From NCBI RefSeq assembly GCF_003337735.1, contig NZ_QPJY01000001.1, positions 144,150 to 208,149 on the forward strand: 64,000 nt of DNA. The letters run 5' to 3'. Source of the stretch: Thioalbus denitrificans. Lineage in GTDB: Bacteria; Pseudomonadota; Gammaproteobacteria; DSM-26407. Of this stretch, positions 23,057 to 32,470 are shown piece by piece. The notes beneath the pieces are model-generated. The model did no database searches. It was not told where the DNA came from and was given only the letters and a program-made list of their open reading frames with translations. Each line of letters starts with the position of its first letter. The stretch's first letter is position 1. The position numbers and the translations under genes were made by a program.

Positions 23057-23476
23057 TCAGTGGCAGTTTGCGGTGGCGACGGGAATGCCGATGGTGGGCG
23101 GACGCACCGGTTCGGCTGTGAGGATGCGCTCGGCGCCGGCCAGGTAGTCGGCCCAGTCCTGCACCCGGGTGATGGTGCCCAGGTAGGCGCCCCGGCGCAG
23201 GAACACCAGCGCCGGCCAGGCGCTGAAGCCATAGCGACCCTGCAGGGCGGATTCGGCCCCGGCCGCCACCACGGCCGGCGTGACCCGCCCGTCGAGCGTC
23301 TTGACCAGTTCCGGGAGGATCACCGCCACGTCGCCGCTCTCCGGATAGCGCCCGGGATCACCGGCGAAGAACAGCACCACGTGCTCATGGGCGTGCAGAA
23401 AGGGGTCGAGGTCGTCGATTTCCAGGCGGGCGTAGCCCAGCTCCGTGACGAGACGATCGATCAGGGGTGAGCTCAT
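23057..23476 (-). CDS. hupG: Hydrogenase chaperone HupG (HyaE family, thioredoxin-like)
   Basis: A 139-residue thioredoxin-fold chaperone without the CxxC redox pair, as in HyaE, which binds the Tat signal of the small-subunit precursor and may delay export until clusters are in place. Visible are HEHVVLFFAGDPGRYPESGDV and GFSAWPALVFLRRGAYLG, given here as short pieces of the strand-loop core. The ATG at 23476 overlaps the hupF stop (ATGA). Confidence 0.92.
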   Translation of the reverse strand: MSSPLIDRLVTELGYARLEIDDLDPFLHAHEHVVLFFAGDPGRYPESGDVAVILPELVKTLDGRVTPAVVAAGAESALQGRYGFSAWPALVFLRRGAYLGTITRVQDWADYLAGAERILTAEPVRPPTIGIPVATANCH

Positions 23477-23781
23477 GGTGTCTTCTCCGATCGCAGATGC
23501 GGTGGCAGTTGAGGTTCCCGGTCGACGAGGTCGGCGAACAGGTGATCCAGGGGGTCGCCCCGCAGGGCGGCGTCGAGCGCGTCGAGGGCGGCCCCGATCC
23601 GGTGGGCGCGCTCCGGGTCGATCGCCTCGCGGGCGCTGTCGAGAAACACCAGCACCCAGCCGCCCGGCGGCTGCCCGCCCACCAGCATGAGATCCACCAG
23701 GCGCCGCTCCCCCCGCCCCTCGCACCAGGCGTGGAAGGGTCCGGCGGGATCCACCACCTGCATGGGGATGCCGATGCACAT
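23473..23781 (-). CDS. hupF: HypC/HupF-type hydrogenase maturation chaperone
   Basis: A 102-residue member of the HypC/HybG/HupF family, which carries the Fe(CN)2CO moiety with HypD and holds the large-subunit precursor. It has the invariant start MCIGIPMQV, with the essential Cys2. The second half continues DLMLVGGQPPGGWVLVFLDS and then a tail longer than in HypC, as in HupF proteins of O2-tolerant systems. It lies between hupD (1-bp overlap) and hupG (4-bp overlap). No separate hypC is seen in the window. Confidence 0.93.
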   Translation of the reverse strand: MCIGIPMQVVDPAGPFHAWCEGRGERRLVDLMLVGGQPPGGWVLVFLDSAREAIDPERAHRIGAALDALDAALRGDPLDHLFADLVDREPQLPPHLRSEKTP

Positions 23782-24416
23782 CAGGAATCCCTCCGCCGGG
23801 CGCCGGCCAGCACGCGGGGGTCGCCACTGCGGCAGGCCTCCGCCGACGTGGGCCGGCCGGACTCGTAGGCGTCGAGGCCGAGGGCGGCGTGGGGCAGGTG
23901 GAGGGCCCCGATATCCGGGTCCCAGCGTGGCCTGGCCTCGATGCCGAAGCCGGCCAGGTACTTCAGCGCGATGGCCAGGGCCGGGTCGATCTGCGCCTTG
24001 ACCTGCGGCCGCAGGCTGCCGCCGTAGTCTTCCAGCTCCACCGGCTGGACACCGATGAGCAGGAGGTGCGCGGGGTACTCGCCCATCAGATCGGCCAGGG
24101 CCAGCACCTCCTGGAATCCCGTCTGGTGCAGGCTCATCTTCTTGGCGCCCATGAACTTCGGCACCGCCGTTCCCTCGACGATGCGCAGGGTGCCGGGCGG
24201 GAGGCCGTAGTCGATGGCGTCGAAGACCACCAGGATGTCGGCCTCGCGCACGTCCTGGACCAGGTAGATGCCCTGGGTGCCGCCGTCCAGCAGGCGCACA
24301 TGGGGGGGAAAGCGGTAACGCCGGTGCAGTGCCTCCACGGCCCGCACGCCGAAGCCCTCGTCGGCCCACAACAGGTTGCCGATGCCGAGGACGAGCACCC
24401 TCGGGGTGGTCTGCAT
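23781..24416 (-). CDS. hupD: Hydrogenase maturation endopeptidase HupD
   Basis: This nickel-dependent protease removes the C-terminal peptide of the HupL precursor after Ni insertion. It shows VLVLGIGNLLWADEGFGVRAVEAL, VVFDAIDYG and MSLHQTGFQEVL, which supply the conserved Glu, Asp and His that read the nickel site. I use ATG 24416 (211 residues), preceded by GGAGG; an ATG four codons earlier is possible. It is the first gene of the accessory operon, 45 bp from a sigma-54 promoter. The tail beyond the protease domain is longer than usual. Confidence 0.94.
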   Translation of the reverse strand: MQTTPRVLVLGIGNLLWADEGFGVRAVEALHRRYRFPPHVRLLDGGTQGIYLVQDVREADILVVFDAIDYGLPPGTLRIVEGTAVPKFMGAKKMSLHQTGFQEVLALADLMGEYPAHLLLIGVQPVELEDYGGSLRPQVKAQIDPALAIALKYLAGFGIEARPRWDPDIGALHLPHAALGLDAYESGRPTSAEACRSGDPRVLAGARRRDS

Positions 24417-24461
24417 GACATCCTCCATCCAGCTATTTATTTATGATTTTTATCAGGTATG

Positions 24462-24477
24462 AGCAGGAACCGGGCCA
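24462..24477 (-). promoter_or_regulatory. Sigma-54 (-24/-12) promoter for the hupD operon
   Basis: On the minus strand TGGCCCGGTTCCTGCT has the -24 GG and -12 GC with exactly 10 bp between, as in consensus TGGCACG-N4-TTGCA. It sits 45 bp before hupD. A sigma-54 activator (HupR) in the same locus makes it credible. Confidence 0.65.
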
Positions 24478-24624
24478 ATGCTCCCGTGTGCGCCTATGTC
24501 TCTGTTTGGCGGCTCGTTTTGACCCGCCGCTACACACCGTCCCCGCCATCATGTGTAATTTGACTAACCGGTTTGTTGTAAATATGTACGGTATGCTTCC
24601 ATTCCGAACCGGTGGATTGCCGGC

Positions 24625-24650
24625 AAAAAAAAGCGCGGCAGGCGCCGCGC
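24625..24650 (-). terminator. Intrinsic terminator after hupC
   Basis: Read on the minus strand, a 7-bp GC stem (GCGCGGC/GCCGCGC, 24633-24650) with a 4-nt loop is followed directly by an eight-T run (24625-24632). It lies 34 bp past the hupC stop and separates the structural from the accessory genes. Confidence 0.9.
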
Positions 24651-24683
24651 GGAAGGTCGTACGGGAGGCGCACGGACCGGCTG

Positions 24684-25370
24684 TCAGTCGGGGCGGTCGT
24701 CCTTGAACCGGCGCCAGCCGCTGACCATGGCGCTGATGAGGCTCTGGCGGGACATGATGTCCTCGCGGATGGCCGCGTAGACGTGGAGGATGACGAAGAT
24801 GACCAGGTACCACATGCCCAGGTGGTGCCAGGTGTGCACGTCCTGGCTCTGGCCGAACAGGGGGATGACCCAGCCGAACAGGGTGTCGGCCCAGCTGCCC
24901 CGCCCCAGTCCCTCGCCGTAGAGGGCGAAGCCGGTGGCGATCATGAACAGCCCCCCCAGCACCAGCATGGTGAACATCATGAACTGTCCCAGCGGGTTGT
25001 GGCCCACGTACTTCTGCGGCTCCTTGCGCAGGAACAGGTACCAGGAGAGCTCGTTCCAGAACCCCCGCCACCATTTCCCGCTCCACAGGGGCAGCAGGAA
25101 CAGCTCACGGGCATGGCGGTTGCCCACCAGCGCCCAGTAGAGCCGCGCCAGCAGGCCGATGGCGAACAGGTAGGCGGCGCTGAAGTGGGCGAAGCGGATG
25201 TAGCCCATGAGGAAGTGGTCGCTGGCCTCGCCGGGCAGGGTGGGCGGCGGGCTGCCGATGAAGTAGCCGCTGATCACCAGGACGGTGATGGCGAGCGCGT
25301 TGATCCAGTGCCACAGCCGTACCGGCGCCTGGTAGACGTAGACGGCCACCTGGTTTGCTTGTGTCCGCAT
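24684..25370 (-). CDS. hupC: Ni/Fe-hydrogenase b-type cytochrome subunit
   Basis: The di-heme cytochrome b that anchors HupSL to the periplasmic face of the inner membrane and passes electrons to quinone. The 228-residue protein has four hydrophobic segments and the heme-ligand histidines in RLWHWINAL, RFAHFSAAYLF, VHTWHHLGMW and ILHVYAAIRED. The start is ATG 25370 with AAGGAG 7 bp upstream; a Met eight codons earlier lacks such a site. It follows hupL by 58 bp and precedes a strong terminator. Confidence 0.96.
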   Translation of the reverse strand: MRTQANQVAVYVYQAPVRLWHWINALAITVLVISGYFIGSPPPTLPGEASDHFLMGYIRFAHFSAAYLFAIGLLARLYWALVGNRHARELFLLPLWSGKWWRGFWNELSWYLFLRKEPQKYVGHNPLGQFMMFTMLVLGGLFMIATGFALYGEGLGRGSWADTLFGWVIPLFGQSQDVHTWHHLGMWYLVIFVILHVYAAIREDIMSRQSLISAMVSGWRRFKDDRPD

Positions 25371-25428
25371 AGGTGTTCTCCTTCCGGTTGGCACGCCCGG
25401 GCGGGTGCGCCCGGGCGTGCGGTGACGA

Positions 25429-27219
25429 TCAGCGCACCTTCACCCGGGTCAGCTCCTCCCCCTCCGGGCTCATGACATGCGTGGAGCAGGCCAGGCAGGG
25501 GTCGAAGCTGTGCAGGGTGCGGAGGATCTCCAGCGGCTGCTCCGGATCCGCCAGCGGCGTGTTCATCAGCGCCGCCTCGAAGGCGCCGATGTTGCCGGCC
25601 GGATCCCGGGGCGAGCCGTTCCAGGTGGTGGGCACCACCGCCTGGTAGTTCTCGATGCGCCCGTCGCGGATGCGGATCCAGTGCCCCAGCGCGCCCCGCG
25701 GTGCCTCGGTGGTGCCCACCCCCCTGGCCTCCTTCGGCCAGGTGGAGGGGTCCCACTTGTCCACGTTGGCGGTGCTGGAGTCGCCGGCCTTGATGTTGGC
25801 CACCAGCTTGTCCTGGAAGTGGCGCATCTTGTCCGCCGCCCAGGCGCACTCCAGGCCGCGGGCGGCGGTGCGCCCGAGGGTGGAGAACAGCGCCGTGACG
25901 GGCAGCCCCAGGTCGGTGAGCACCTTGTCCACCGGCTCCTTGAACTCCGGGATGCCCCTGGAGTAGCCGATGATGTAGCGCGCCAGCGGCCCCACCTCCA
26001 TGGCGTGGCCGCGCCAGCGCGGGGCCTTGATCCAGGAGTACTTGGCGTTCTCGTCGATCTGCTCGATGCGGGTGCGGCTGCCCTTGGTGCCGGGCCCCAG
26101 CTCGAAGTTGGGCTCGGTGACCCCGTCCCAGGGGTGCAGGCCCTTGCTCTCGTCGGGATAGGTGAACCAGGAGTGGGCCACGTACTCCTGCACCTGGTCC
26201 GGGTCGGTGAGGTCCACGTCGTGCACCTCGGCCAAGTTGCCGTTGATGATGGCGCCCCGCGGCAGCAGCTGGTTGTCCGCCGAGTTGTCGTTGGCCCGCT
26301 CCGGGATGTCGCCGTAGGAGAGGACGTTGGTGGCCGACAGCCCGCCGCCGTGGAGCCAGTCCTTGTAGAAGCTGGCCACCGCCAGCAGGTCGGGGATGTA
26401 GACCTGGTTCACGAACTCGATGGAGCGGTCGATGATGGAGGAGACCAGGTTCAGCCGCTCCATGTTGACCGCGCCCACCGCCCCGGTGCCGTTCACGTTG
26501 ATGGCACACGGCACCCCGCCCACCAGCCAGTTGGGGTGCGGGTTCTTGCCGCCGTAGATGGTGTGGATCTTCACGATCTCCTTCTGGAAATCGAGCGCCT
26601 CCAGGTAGTGGGCCACCGCCATCAGGTTGGCCTCGGGCGGCAGCTTGTAGGCGGGGTTGCCCCAGTAGCCGTTCATGAACGGTCCCAGCTGCCCCGATTC
26701 CACGAAGCGCTTCACCCGCCCCTGCACGTCGCGGAAGTAGCCGGGCGAGGAGAGGGGCCAGCTGGAGATGCTCTGGGCCAGCTCGGAGGTGGCCTTCGGA
26801 TCCGCCTTGAGCGCGCTCACCACGTCCACCCAGTCCAGGGCGTGGAGATGGTAGAAGTGCACCAGGTGATCGTGCACCTGCAGGGTCAGCTGCATGATGT
26901 TGCGGATGGAGTTGGCGTTCTCCGGGATCTGGATGCCCAGGGCGTTCTCCACGGCGCGCACCGAGGTGAGCGCATGGGTACCGGTGCAGACCCCGCATAT
27001 GCGCTCGGTGAAGGCCCAGGCGTCGCGCGGGTCGCGGTTCTTCAGGATCACCTCCAGCCCGCGCCACATGGTGCCGGTGGAGACCGCGTTGCGGATGACG
27101 TTGTTCGCGTCCACGTTCACCTCGCAGCGCATGTGGCCCTCGATGCGGGTGACGGGATCCACCACCAGGCGGCGGCCGGTGGTGTCCAGGTTGTAGCCGT
27201 TGGGTGTCGTGGTGGTCAT
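25429..27219 (-). CDS. hupL: Uptake [NiFe]-hydrogenase large subunit
   Basis: The catalytic subunit that splits H2 at the NiFe(CN)2CO site, exported to the periplasm with HupS. The 596 residues carry RICGVC (Cys75 and Cys78) and DPCLACSTH (573-581), the four nickel-ligating cysteines, followed by a 15-residue C-terminal extension ([15 protein letters not shown]) that HupD would remove after His581. Also seen are [12 protein letters not shown] and [16 protein letters not shown]. The ATG directly follows the hupS TAG with no gap. Confidence 0.98.
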   Translation of the reverse strand: MTTTTPNGYNLDTTGRRLVVDPVTRIEGHMRCEVNVDANNVIRNAVSTGTMWRGLEVILKNRDPRDAWAFTERICGVCTGTHALTSVRAVENALGIQIPENANSIRNIMQLTLQVHDHLVHFYHLHALDWVDVVSALKADPKATSELAQSISSWPLSSPGYFRDVQGRVKRFVESGQLGPFMNGYWGNPAYKLPPEANLMAVAHYLEALDFQKEIVKIHTIYGGKNPHPNWLVGGVPCAINVNGTGAVGAVNMERLNLVSSIIDRSIEFVNQVYIPDLLAVASFYKDWLHGGGLSATNVLSYGDIPERANDNSADNQLLPRGAIINGNLAEVHDVDLTDPDQVQEYVAHSWFTYPDESKGLHPWDGVTEPNFELGPGTKGSRTRIEQIDENAKYSWIKAPRWRGHAMEVGPLARYIIGYSRGIPEFKEPVDKVLTDLGLPVTALFSTLGRTAARGLECAWAADKMRHFQDKLVANIKAGDSSTANVDKWDPSTWPKEARGVGTTEAPRGALGHWIRIRDGRIENYQAVVPTTWNGSPRDPAGNIGAFEAALMNTPLADPEQPLEILRTLHSFDPCLACSTHVMSPEGEELTRVKVR

Positions 27220-28293
27220 CTACTCGTCTCCTTTCTCGCGCACGCGCTTGATGGCGCTGGCCGCGGCATGGGCGGCCACGGCCGCGCCCACCACCCCGGC
27301 GGCGGTGCCGCCCACGGCGTCGGCGTTCGCCTCGACGCCGAACTGGTGGATGTCGGTGAGGCGGTCATAGAAGCTGCCCTTGTCCCAGAAACCGTCCTCG
27401 GAGCAGCCGATGCAGCCATGGCCGGACTGGATGGGGAAGGAGACGCCGCCGTTCCAGCGCACCGTGGAGCAGGCGTTGTAGGTGGTGGGGCCCTTGCAGC
27501 CCATCTTGTAGAGGCAGTAGCCCTTGCGCGCCGACTCGTCGTCCCACGCCTCCACGAACTGGCCGGCGTCGAAGTGGGGCCGGCGGTAGCACTTGTCGTG
27601 GATGCGCTGGCTGTAGAACATCTTCGGCCGCCCCTGGCGGTCCAGCTCGGGGATGCGCTCGAAGGTGAGCATGTAGGTGATGACCCCGGTCATCACCTCG
27701 GCGATGGGCGGGCAGCCCGGCACCTTGATGATGGGCTTGTCGGTGATCACCTTGTGCACCGGCGTGGCCCGGGTCGGGTTGGGCCGGGCCGCCTGGACGC
27801 AGCCCCAGGAGGCGCAGGAGCCCCAGGAGATGATGGCCTTGCAGTCGGCGGCCACCTCGCGCAGCTGTTCCACGAAGGGCCGGCCGCCGATGATGCAGGA
27901 CATGCCGTCCTGGTTCAGCGGCGGGTTGCCCTCCACCGCCAGGATGTAGTTGCCCTTGTACTTGCTGCGCACCTCCTCGAGTATCGCCTCGGCCTGGTGG
28001 CCGGCGGCGGTCATGATGGTGTCGTCGTAGTCCAGCGAGATCATGGACAGCACTACGTCCTTGACCAGCGGATGGGCCGAGCGGATGAAGGACTCCGAGC
28101 AGCAGGTGCACTCCAGGCCGTGGAGCCACAGCACCGGGGTGCGGGGCTTGGTCTCCATCGCCTGGGCGATGCGGCCCACGTAGGCCGGGCCCAGCCCCAG
28201 GGCCGTGGCCGTGAGGCTGCAGTACTTGAGGAAGCTGCGGCGGCTGATGCCCTGCCGTCGCATCACCTCGTAGAAGGTTTCGGTTTTCGCCAT
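27220..28293 (-). CDS. hupS: O2-tolerant uptake [NiFe]-hydrogenase small subunit
   Basis: The FeS electron-transfer subunit, 357 residues. A Tat signal has SRRSFLK (Arg18-Arg19) and a hydrophobic stretch; a C-terminal membrane anchor lies at about 315-340. The proximal cluster region shows six cysteines: LECTCC (Cys62, Cys64, Cys65), GSCASWGC (Cys160, Cys165) and VPGC (Cys194). The extra Cys64 and Cys165 match E. coli Hyd-1 Cys19 and Cys120, the hallmark of the [4Fe-3S] cluster of O2-tolerant group 1d enzymes. It heads the hupSLC operon behind a sigma-54 promoter. Confidence 0.98.
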   Translation of the reverse strand: MAKTETFYEVMRRQGISRRSFLKYCSLTATALGLGPAYVGRIAQAMETKPRTPVLWLHGLECTCCSESFIRSAHPLVKDVVLSMISLDYDDTIMTAAGHQAEAILEEVRSKYKGNYILAVEGNPPLNQDGMSCIIGGRPFVEQLREVAADCKAIISWGSCASWGCVQAARPNPTRATPVHKVITDKPIIKVPGCPPIAEVMTGVITYMLTFERIPELDRQGRPKMFYSQRIHDKCYRRPHFDAGQFVEAWDDESARKGYCLYKMGCKGPTTYNACSTVRWNGGVSFPIQSGHGCIGCSEDGFWDKGSFYDRLTDIHQFGVEANADAVGGTAAGVVGAAVAAHAAASAIKRVREKGDE

Positions 28294-28375
28294 GGTTGAT
28301 CCCTCTCTCCATCGCAGTCCGCTGTCGCGGGCGCCTGCGTTCTTGTCGTTGGCCGTGGGATGGCAGCGGGAGTGG

Positions 28376-28391
28376 AGCAGGGTTTGTGCCA
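28376..28391 (-). promoter_or_regulatory. Sigma-54 (-24/-12) promoter for hupSLC
   Basis: On the minus strand TGGCACAAACCCTGCT matches TGGCACG-N4-TTGCA at the -24 block and keeps the GG-N10-GC spacing. It lies 83 bp before hupS. An AT-rich tract (28400-28415) and an inverted TGAC/GTCA pair (28418-28429) just upstream may bind IHF or the activator, which I cannot prove. The 234-bp hupT-hupS spacer holds no gene. Confidence 0.75.
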
Positions 28392-28527
28392 GCAGGTGGA
28401 ATAATCTTTTAAAACCGTGACTTGTGTCAGTCCGGCGGGTCGACGCGCGGCGCCGGATCGGATACCGGGCGCGGCAGGTTGGATGGCGGGTGGAAGGTCG
28501 CTGACCAGGTCCGGGCGGGGGCGGGCG

Positions 28528-29889
28528 TCAGGACTGCAGCGGCAGGCGCAGGGTGAACAGGGCGCCGCCGTCGGGCGGGTTTTCCGCGCTGAGGCTGCCG
28601 CCGTGCTCGCGGATCATGCGGTAGCTGATGGAGAGCCCGAGGCCTGTGCCCTCGCCCACCGGCTTGGTGGTGAAGAAGGGGTCGAAGAGCTTGTGCAGGT
28701 TCTCCGGGGGGATGCCCGGCCCGTTGTCGTGGAAGCGGATCACGACCATCCCCCCCTCCACCCGGCCGCTGATCTCCAGCCGCGGCGCGGGGGTCCCGCG
28801 CAGGGCGTCCACGGCGTTCTGCACCAGGTTGATGACCACCTGCTGGATCTGGCCGGCGTAGCCGGTCACTTCCACGTCCGGCGGCAGGTCCGAGGTCACG
28901 GCGATGGTCTCGTGCACCTCCTTCAGGGCCCAGCGGGTGCCCCGCTCCACCACCTCGGCGAGATTGAAGGGGGTGCGCGGGCCGCGCTGGCTGGAGGAGA
29001 AGCGCTTGAGATCGTCGACGATGTCGCGCACCCGCTCGGCCCCTTCCAGGGAGCCCTCCACCAGGGGCTTCAGGTCCTCCAGCAGGTGGTCGATGCGCAG
29101 ATCCCGGCGCAGCTGCGCGCGGGCGTCCGGCGTCTTGTCCCCGTGCAGTGCCCGCAGGTAGGTCTCCAGCTTGCGCCGGTAGCGCTCCAGGGCGTGCATG
29201 TTGCCGTAGATGAAGCTGATGGGGTTGTTGAGCTCGTGGGCCACGCCGGCCACCAGCCGGCCGAGGGAGGCCATCTTCTCCGACTGCACCACCTGCTGCT
29301 GGGCCTCCTTGAGCTCGGCGTGGGCGCGGTTGAGGGCCTCGTAGGCGCGCCGCAGCTCGCCCACCGGGCGGCCGATGAGCACCATGCCGATGAGCCGCCC
29401 CCTGTGGTCCAGGTGGGGGCTGCAGTTCATGGACAGCGGCACCGGGCGGCCGTCGCCGCCCGCCAGGGAGACCTCGCAGTCCTGCACCGGCGCGGTGGAG
29501 CGCATGTGCTCGGGAAAGCGTTCGGCCAGGGACCGCGACTCGGCGCTGAACAGCTCGGCGAAGGGACGCCCGGTGCACTGCTCCGGGCGCAGGCCGGTGA
29601 GCCGCTCCAGGGCCCGGTTGGTCTCCAGGATGCGGCCCTCGGTGTCGCACACGATGAGCACGTCGGACATGGCTCCCAGCACCCCGTTGATGAAGGCGTG
29701 GGCCTGCTCCAGGGCCAGGTTCTTCTCCTCCAGGGCCACCTGGTAGCGCACGAGATCGGCGTAGATCTCGTCCATCTTCTGCACCACCTCCACCCAGGCG
29801 GTCTCCGCGCCGGGATCGTGGGGGGCGAGCCCGGGCATGGCCACCTGGTCCAGCAGGGAGGGGTTGGGGGGTGTCTTGTCGCGGGTCAT
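28528..29889 (-). CDS. hupT: H2-responsive sensor histidine kinase HupT/HoxJ
   Basis: A 453-residue soluble kinase that receives the signal from the HupUV hydrogenase and controls HupR phosphorylation. There are no membrane segments. An N-terminal coiled-coil-like region (about 35-65) leads to a PAS domain (about 65-180), a second helical linker, a HisKA domain with His218 in VAGVAHELNNP, and a HATPase domain with NLVQNAVDAL, DNGPGIP and GEGTGLGLSIS. The ATG at 29889 lies 28 bp after hupV; longer frames upstream only read through hupV in another frame. Confidence 0.93.
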   Translation of the reverse strand: MTRDKTPPNPSLLDQVAMPGLAPHDPGAETAWVEVVQKMDEIYADLVRYQVALEEKNLALEQAHAFINGVLGAMSDVLIVCDTEGRILETNRALERLTGLRPEQCTGRPFAELFSAESRSLAERFPEHMRSTAPVQDCEVSLAGGDGRPVPLSMNCSPHLDHRGRLIGMVLIGRPVGELRRAYEALNRAHAELKEAQQQVVQSEKMASLGRLVAGVAHELNNPISFIYGNMHALERYRRKLETYLRALHGDKTPDARAQLRRDLRIDHLLEDLKPLVEGSLEGAERVRDIVDDLKRFSSSQRGPRTPFNLAEVVERGTRWALKEVHETIAVTSDLPPDVEVTGYAGQIQQVVINLVQNAVDALRGTPAPRLEISGRVEGGMVVIRFHDNGPGIPPENLHKLFDPFFTTKPVGEGTGLGLSISYRMIREHGGSLSAENPPDGGALFTLRLPLQS

Positions 29890-29917
29890 GGGCCGTTCCG
29901 GGCGGGGAGCGCCTCTG

Positions 29918-31363
29918 TCAGTGCACCGTGCAGACCATGCAGGGGTCGAAGGAGCGGACGATGTGCTGCACCGCCACCGGGTCGGTCTCGCCCGCCCGCA
30001 CCGGGGCGCCCACCAGCGCCTGCTCCAGCGGCCCGGGCGTGCCGCCGGCGTCGCGGGGGGAGAAGTTCCAGGTGGTGGGGGCGATGATCTGGTAGTTGTG
30101 GATGCGGCCGCCGCGCACCTCCAGCCAGTGGCCGAGGCTGCCGCGGGCGGCCTCCACCAGGCCGGCGCCCGCCGCCGCTTCCGGCCTGGGCGCGTGGTGG
30201 CAGAAGGGCGCGCCCGGGCGCAGGGTCCGCACCCAGCGCTCCATCTCCGGCACCACCCGGGCGATTTCCAGCAGCCGCGCCACCACCCGGTTGCGCACGT
30301 TGCCGCCGCCCGCGGCCACCAGTTCGCGCACCAGCGGGTGGCCGTCCACCACCTGGCGGGCCAGCGCCCCCACCTCCACCACCGCACCGCCCAGGCGCGG
30401 GGCCTTGCACCAGGAGTAGGCCGCCGCGCGGTCGGCGTCCGGCCGGGTGAGGCCGGCGGCGGGGTGCAGGGGCTCGGCGGGTCCGTCCATCCAGCTGTGG
30501 CTCAGGTCCTCGGCGATGGCGGCCGGATCGAGGGGCCGCGGCGACCCGTCCCAGACCCCGGCGCGGAACAGCCGCTCGCCGCCCGCGGGGTAGCTGCCGT
30601 AGCTCATGAAGCGGTCGGCGGCGCGCCCCAGCCGCTCCAGCCCGAGGGCGTCGGCGATGGCCAGGAAGCGGCGGAAGTCGCCGCGCCCGGGCGCCTGTGC
30701 GGTCCATGTCCGCAGGGCCGCGTCGCTGTCCAGCGCCGCCACCGCCTCCAGGGCGTCGCCGAACAGGGTGTGCTCCAGGAAGCGGCGGAAGGCGGCGAGG
30801 ATGGCCAGCAGTCGCACCCGTTCCTGGGCCTCCACCGGGCGGGTCGATCCCCCGGGCCGGAGGCTGAGGGTATGGGGCCACTTGCCCGCCAGCATGCCCA
30901 TGAGGTGCAGGAACTGGGCGCGGGCGGCGAGCGCCTCGCGTCCGGCGCTGCCGGTGAGCGCCCGGAACCGCCCGGCGGCCGCCTCGAACCAGGGCTCGCC
31001 GGCATAGACCGGGCGGGCGAAGTCGGGCATGAAGAAGAGGTAGAAGTGGGTGAGGTGATCGGCCAGGTTCTCGCAGGCCAGCAGCAGGTTCAGTGCCAGC
31101 TCGCCGTTCGGGGGCGGCTCCAGCCCCTGGGCCTGGGCCAGCGCCGCGGCGGCCGCGGCCGACTGGGAGACCGAGCAGATGCCGCAGATGCGCGGCACGA
31201 TGACCAGGGTGTCGAGGGGATCCTTGTCCTGCAGGATCTGCTCGAAGCCCCGGTAGAGGGGCGAGTTGACCCGGGCCCCGGCGACCCGGTCGCCCTCGAC
31301 GTCCAGGTGCACCTCCAGGTCGCCCTCCACCCGGTTGAACGGGCCGACGGTGATGCGCGCCAT
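29918..31363 (-). CDS. hupV: H2-sensing regulatory hydrogenase large subunit HupV/HoxC
   Basis: The large subunit of a cytoplasmic sensor hydrogenase (group 2b). It has RICGIC (Cys60, Cys63) and stops exactly at DPCMVCTVH, 481 residues, with no cleavable extension, as in known regulatory hydrogenases. Ile62 in RICGIC and Phe110 in HFYLFF are the bulky residues shown in Ralstonia HoxC (same numbering) to narrow the gas channel and make the sensor insensitive to O2. It lies 2 bp after hupU and 28 bp before hupT. Confidence 0.96.
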   Translation of the reverse strand: MARITVGPFNRVEGDLEVHLDVEGDRVAGARVNSPLYRGFEQILQDKDPLDTLVIVPRICGICSVSQSAAAAAALAQAQGLEPPPNGELALNLLLACENLADHLTHFYLFFMPDFARPVYAGEPWFEAAAGRFRALTGSAGREALAARAQFLHLMGMLAGKWPHTLSLRPGGSTRPVEAQERVRLLAILAAFRRFLEHTLFGDALEAVAALDSDAALRTWTAQAPGRGDFRRFLAIADALGLERLGRAADRFMSYGSYPAGGERLFRAGVWDGSPRPLDPAAIAEDLSHSWMDGPAEPLHPAAGLTRPDADRAAAYSWCKAPRLGGAVVEVGALARQVVDGHPLVRELVAAGGGNVRNRVVARLLEIARVVPEMERWVRTLRPGAPFCHHAPRPEAAAGAGLVEAARGSLGHWLEVRGGRIHNYQIIAPTTWNFSPRDAGGTPGPLEQALVGAPVRAGETDPVAVQHIVRSFDPCMVCTVH

Positions 31364-31365
31364 GG

Positions 31366-32367
31366 TCAGCGGTACTTGGTGCTGCGGATGCGCGGCGCCT
31401 CCACCGTGTGATCGGCGGTGGCGTTGCGGCGCAGGCGGCTGGGGGTGGCGGCCTTGGACAGCGAGGCCAGCGCCACGAACCAGGCCTTGGGCATGTCGGT
31501 GGGCAGGCCGATGGGAATGCCGGCGATCTTGGGCGTGGTCTGGAACGGGTGGCCCGGCTCCTCGAACTCCGGTGCCGTGCAGTTGATGCAGGCATAGCCG
31601 CCGCTGGTGCAGGAGCCGCCGCCGTTCCAGGGGCGGGTGTTGCAGTCGGCGTGGGCCTGGGTGCCGAGGCAGCCGAGGTTTTCCATCAGGCAGCCCTGGT
31701 CGGAGGCCTTCTCGGCGCTGGCCTTGTACTCGTAGAACTCGTTGCGGGCGCAGCCGTGGTGGACCAGGTGATCGGCATAGAGTCGCGGGCGGGCGAAGGG
31801 GTCGAGGTCCGCCGCGCCCAGCTCGCCCAGGGCCAGCAGGCTGAGGGTCTCGGTGACCCAGCCGGGGTGGGTGGGGCAGCCGGCCACGTTGATCACCGGC
31901 AGGCCCGCGGCGCTACGGAACCCGGCGCCCAGCAGGCCGCCGGGGCGATCCCCCTCGTACTGCAGGCCGCAGGCCTCGGTGGGGTTGCCGCCTCCGGCGG
32001 TGACTCCGCCGAAGGCCGCGCAGCTGCCGATGCCGAGCACGTAGCGGGCGTGGGCGGCGATGCGCCGCACCCACTCGACCAGGGGCACGCCGGTGCCGGC
32101 GAAGAGGTGGAAGCGGCCGCTGCCGTGGGGGCCGCGCAGGAGCGAGCCCTCGACGCACAGGGCGTCCACCGGCGCCTCTCCCGCCGCCGCCGCGGCGAGC
32201 AGCGCGCGCACCTCGCCGCCGCTGGCCTCGCTCAGGGAGGGGTGCCAGAGCAGCTCGATGCCGGCGCCCTCGAGGGTGGCGGGCAGATCGGGGGACTCGG
32301 CGCAGAGCAGCGACATGGTGCAGCCGCCGCAGCCGCCGGACTGCAGCCATAGGACTCTCAGGCTCAT
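31366..32367 (-). CDS. hupU: H2-sensing regulatory hydrogenase small subunit HupU/HoxB
   Basis: The FeS subunit of the sensor hydrogenase, 333 residues, starting MSLRVLWLQSGGCGGCTMSL with no Tat signal, so it stays in the cytoplasm. The proximal cluster has the standard four cysteines (GGCGGCT, IGSCAAFGG, VAGCPTHPGW), without the two extra ones of HupS. Distal clusters come from HHGCARNEFYEY and the Cys-rich region before GGYACINCTAPEFEE. It is the first gene of hupUVT. A TATACT-like -10 lies about 45 bp upstream (32413-32418), with no sigma-54 site, suggesting constitutive expression. Confidence 0.96.
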   Translation of the reverse strand: MSLRVLWLQSGGCGGCTMSLLCAESPDLPATLEGAGIELLWHPSLSEASGGEVRALLAAAAAGEAPVDALCVEGSLLRGPHGSGRFHLFAGTGVPLVEWVRRIAAHARYVLGIGSCAAFGGVTAGGGNPTEACGLQYEGDRPGGLLGAGFRSAAGLPVINVAGCPTHPGWVTETLSLLALGELGAADLDPFARPRLYADHLVHHGCARNEFYEYKASAEKASDQGCLMENLGCLGTQAHADCNTRPWNGGGSCTSGGYACINCTAPEFEEPGHPFQTTPKIAGIPIGLPTDMPKAWFVALASLSKAATPSRLRRNATADHTVEAPRIRSTKYR

Positions 32368-32470
32368 GATGTCGGGTCACTCCACACTGGCACTTCCCCG
32401 CGGGGGGATTCAGTATAGGTTAGCGGTGACGGCGTGGCGCATCCAGCAGGCGGGGCGACGGGAGGTGACG

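Noticed and set aside
28294-28527. Small gene in the hupT-hupS spacer
   Set aside because: No frame with an SD and plausible composition was seen; the space is better explained as the promoter region.
32388-32403. Possible sigma-54 promoter TGGCAC on the plus strand before the GNAT gene
   Set aside because: The -24 like TGGCAC is followed by CG rather than GC at the required 10-bp spacing, so the -12 element is missing.
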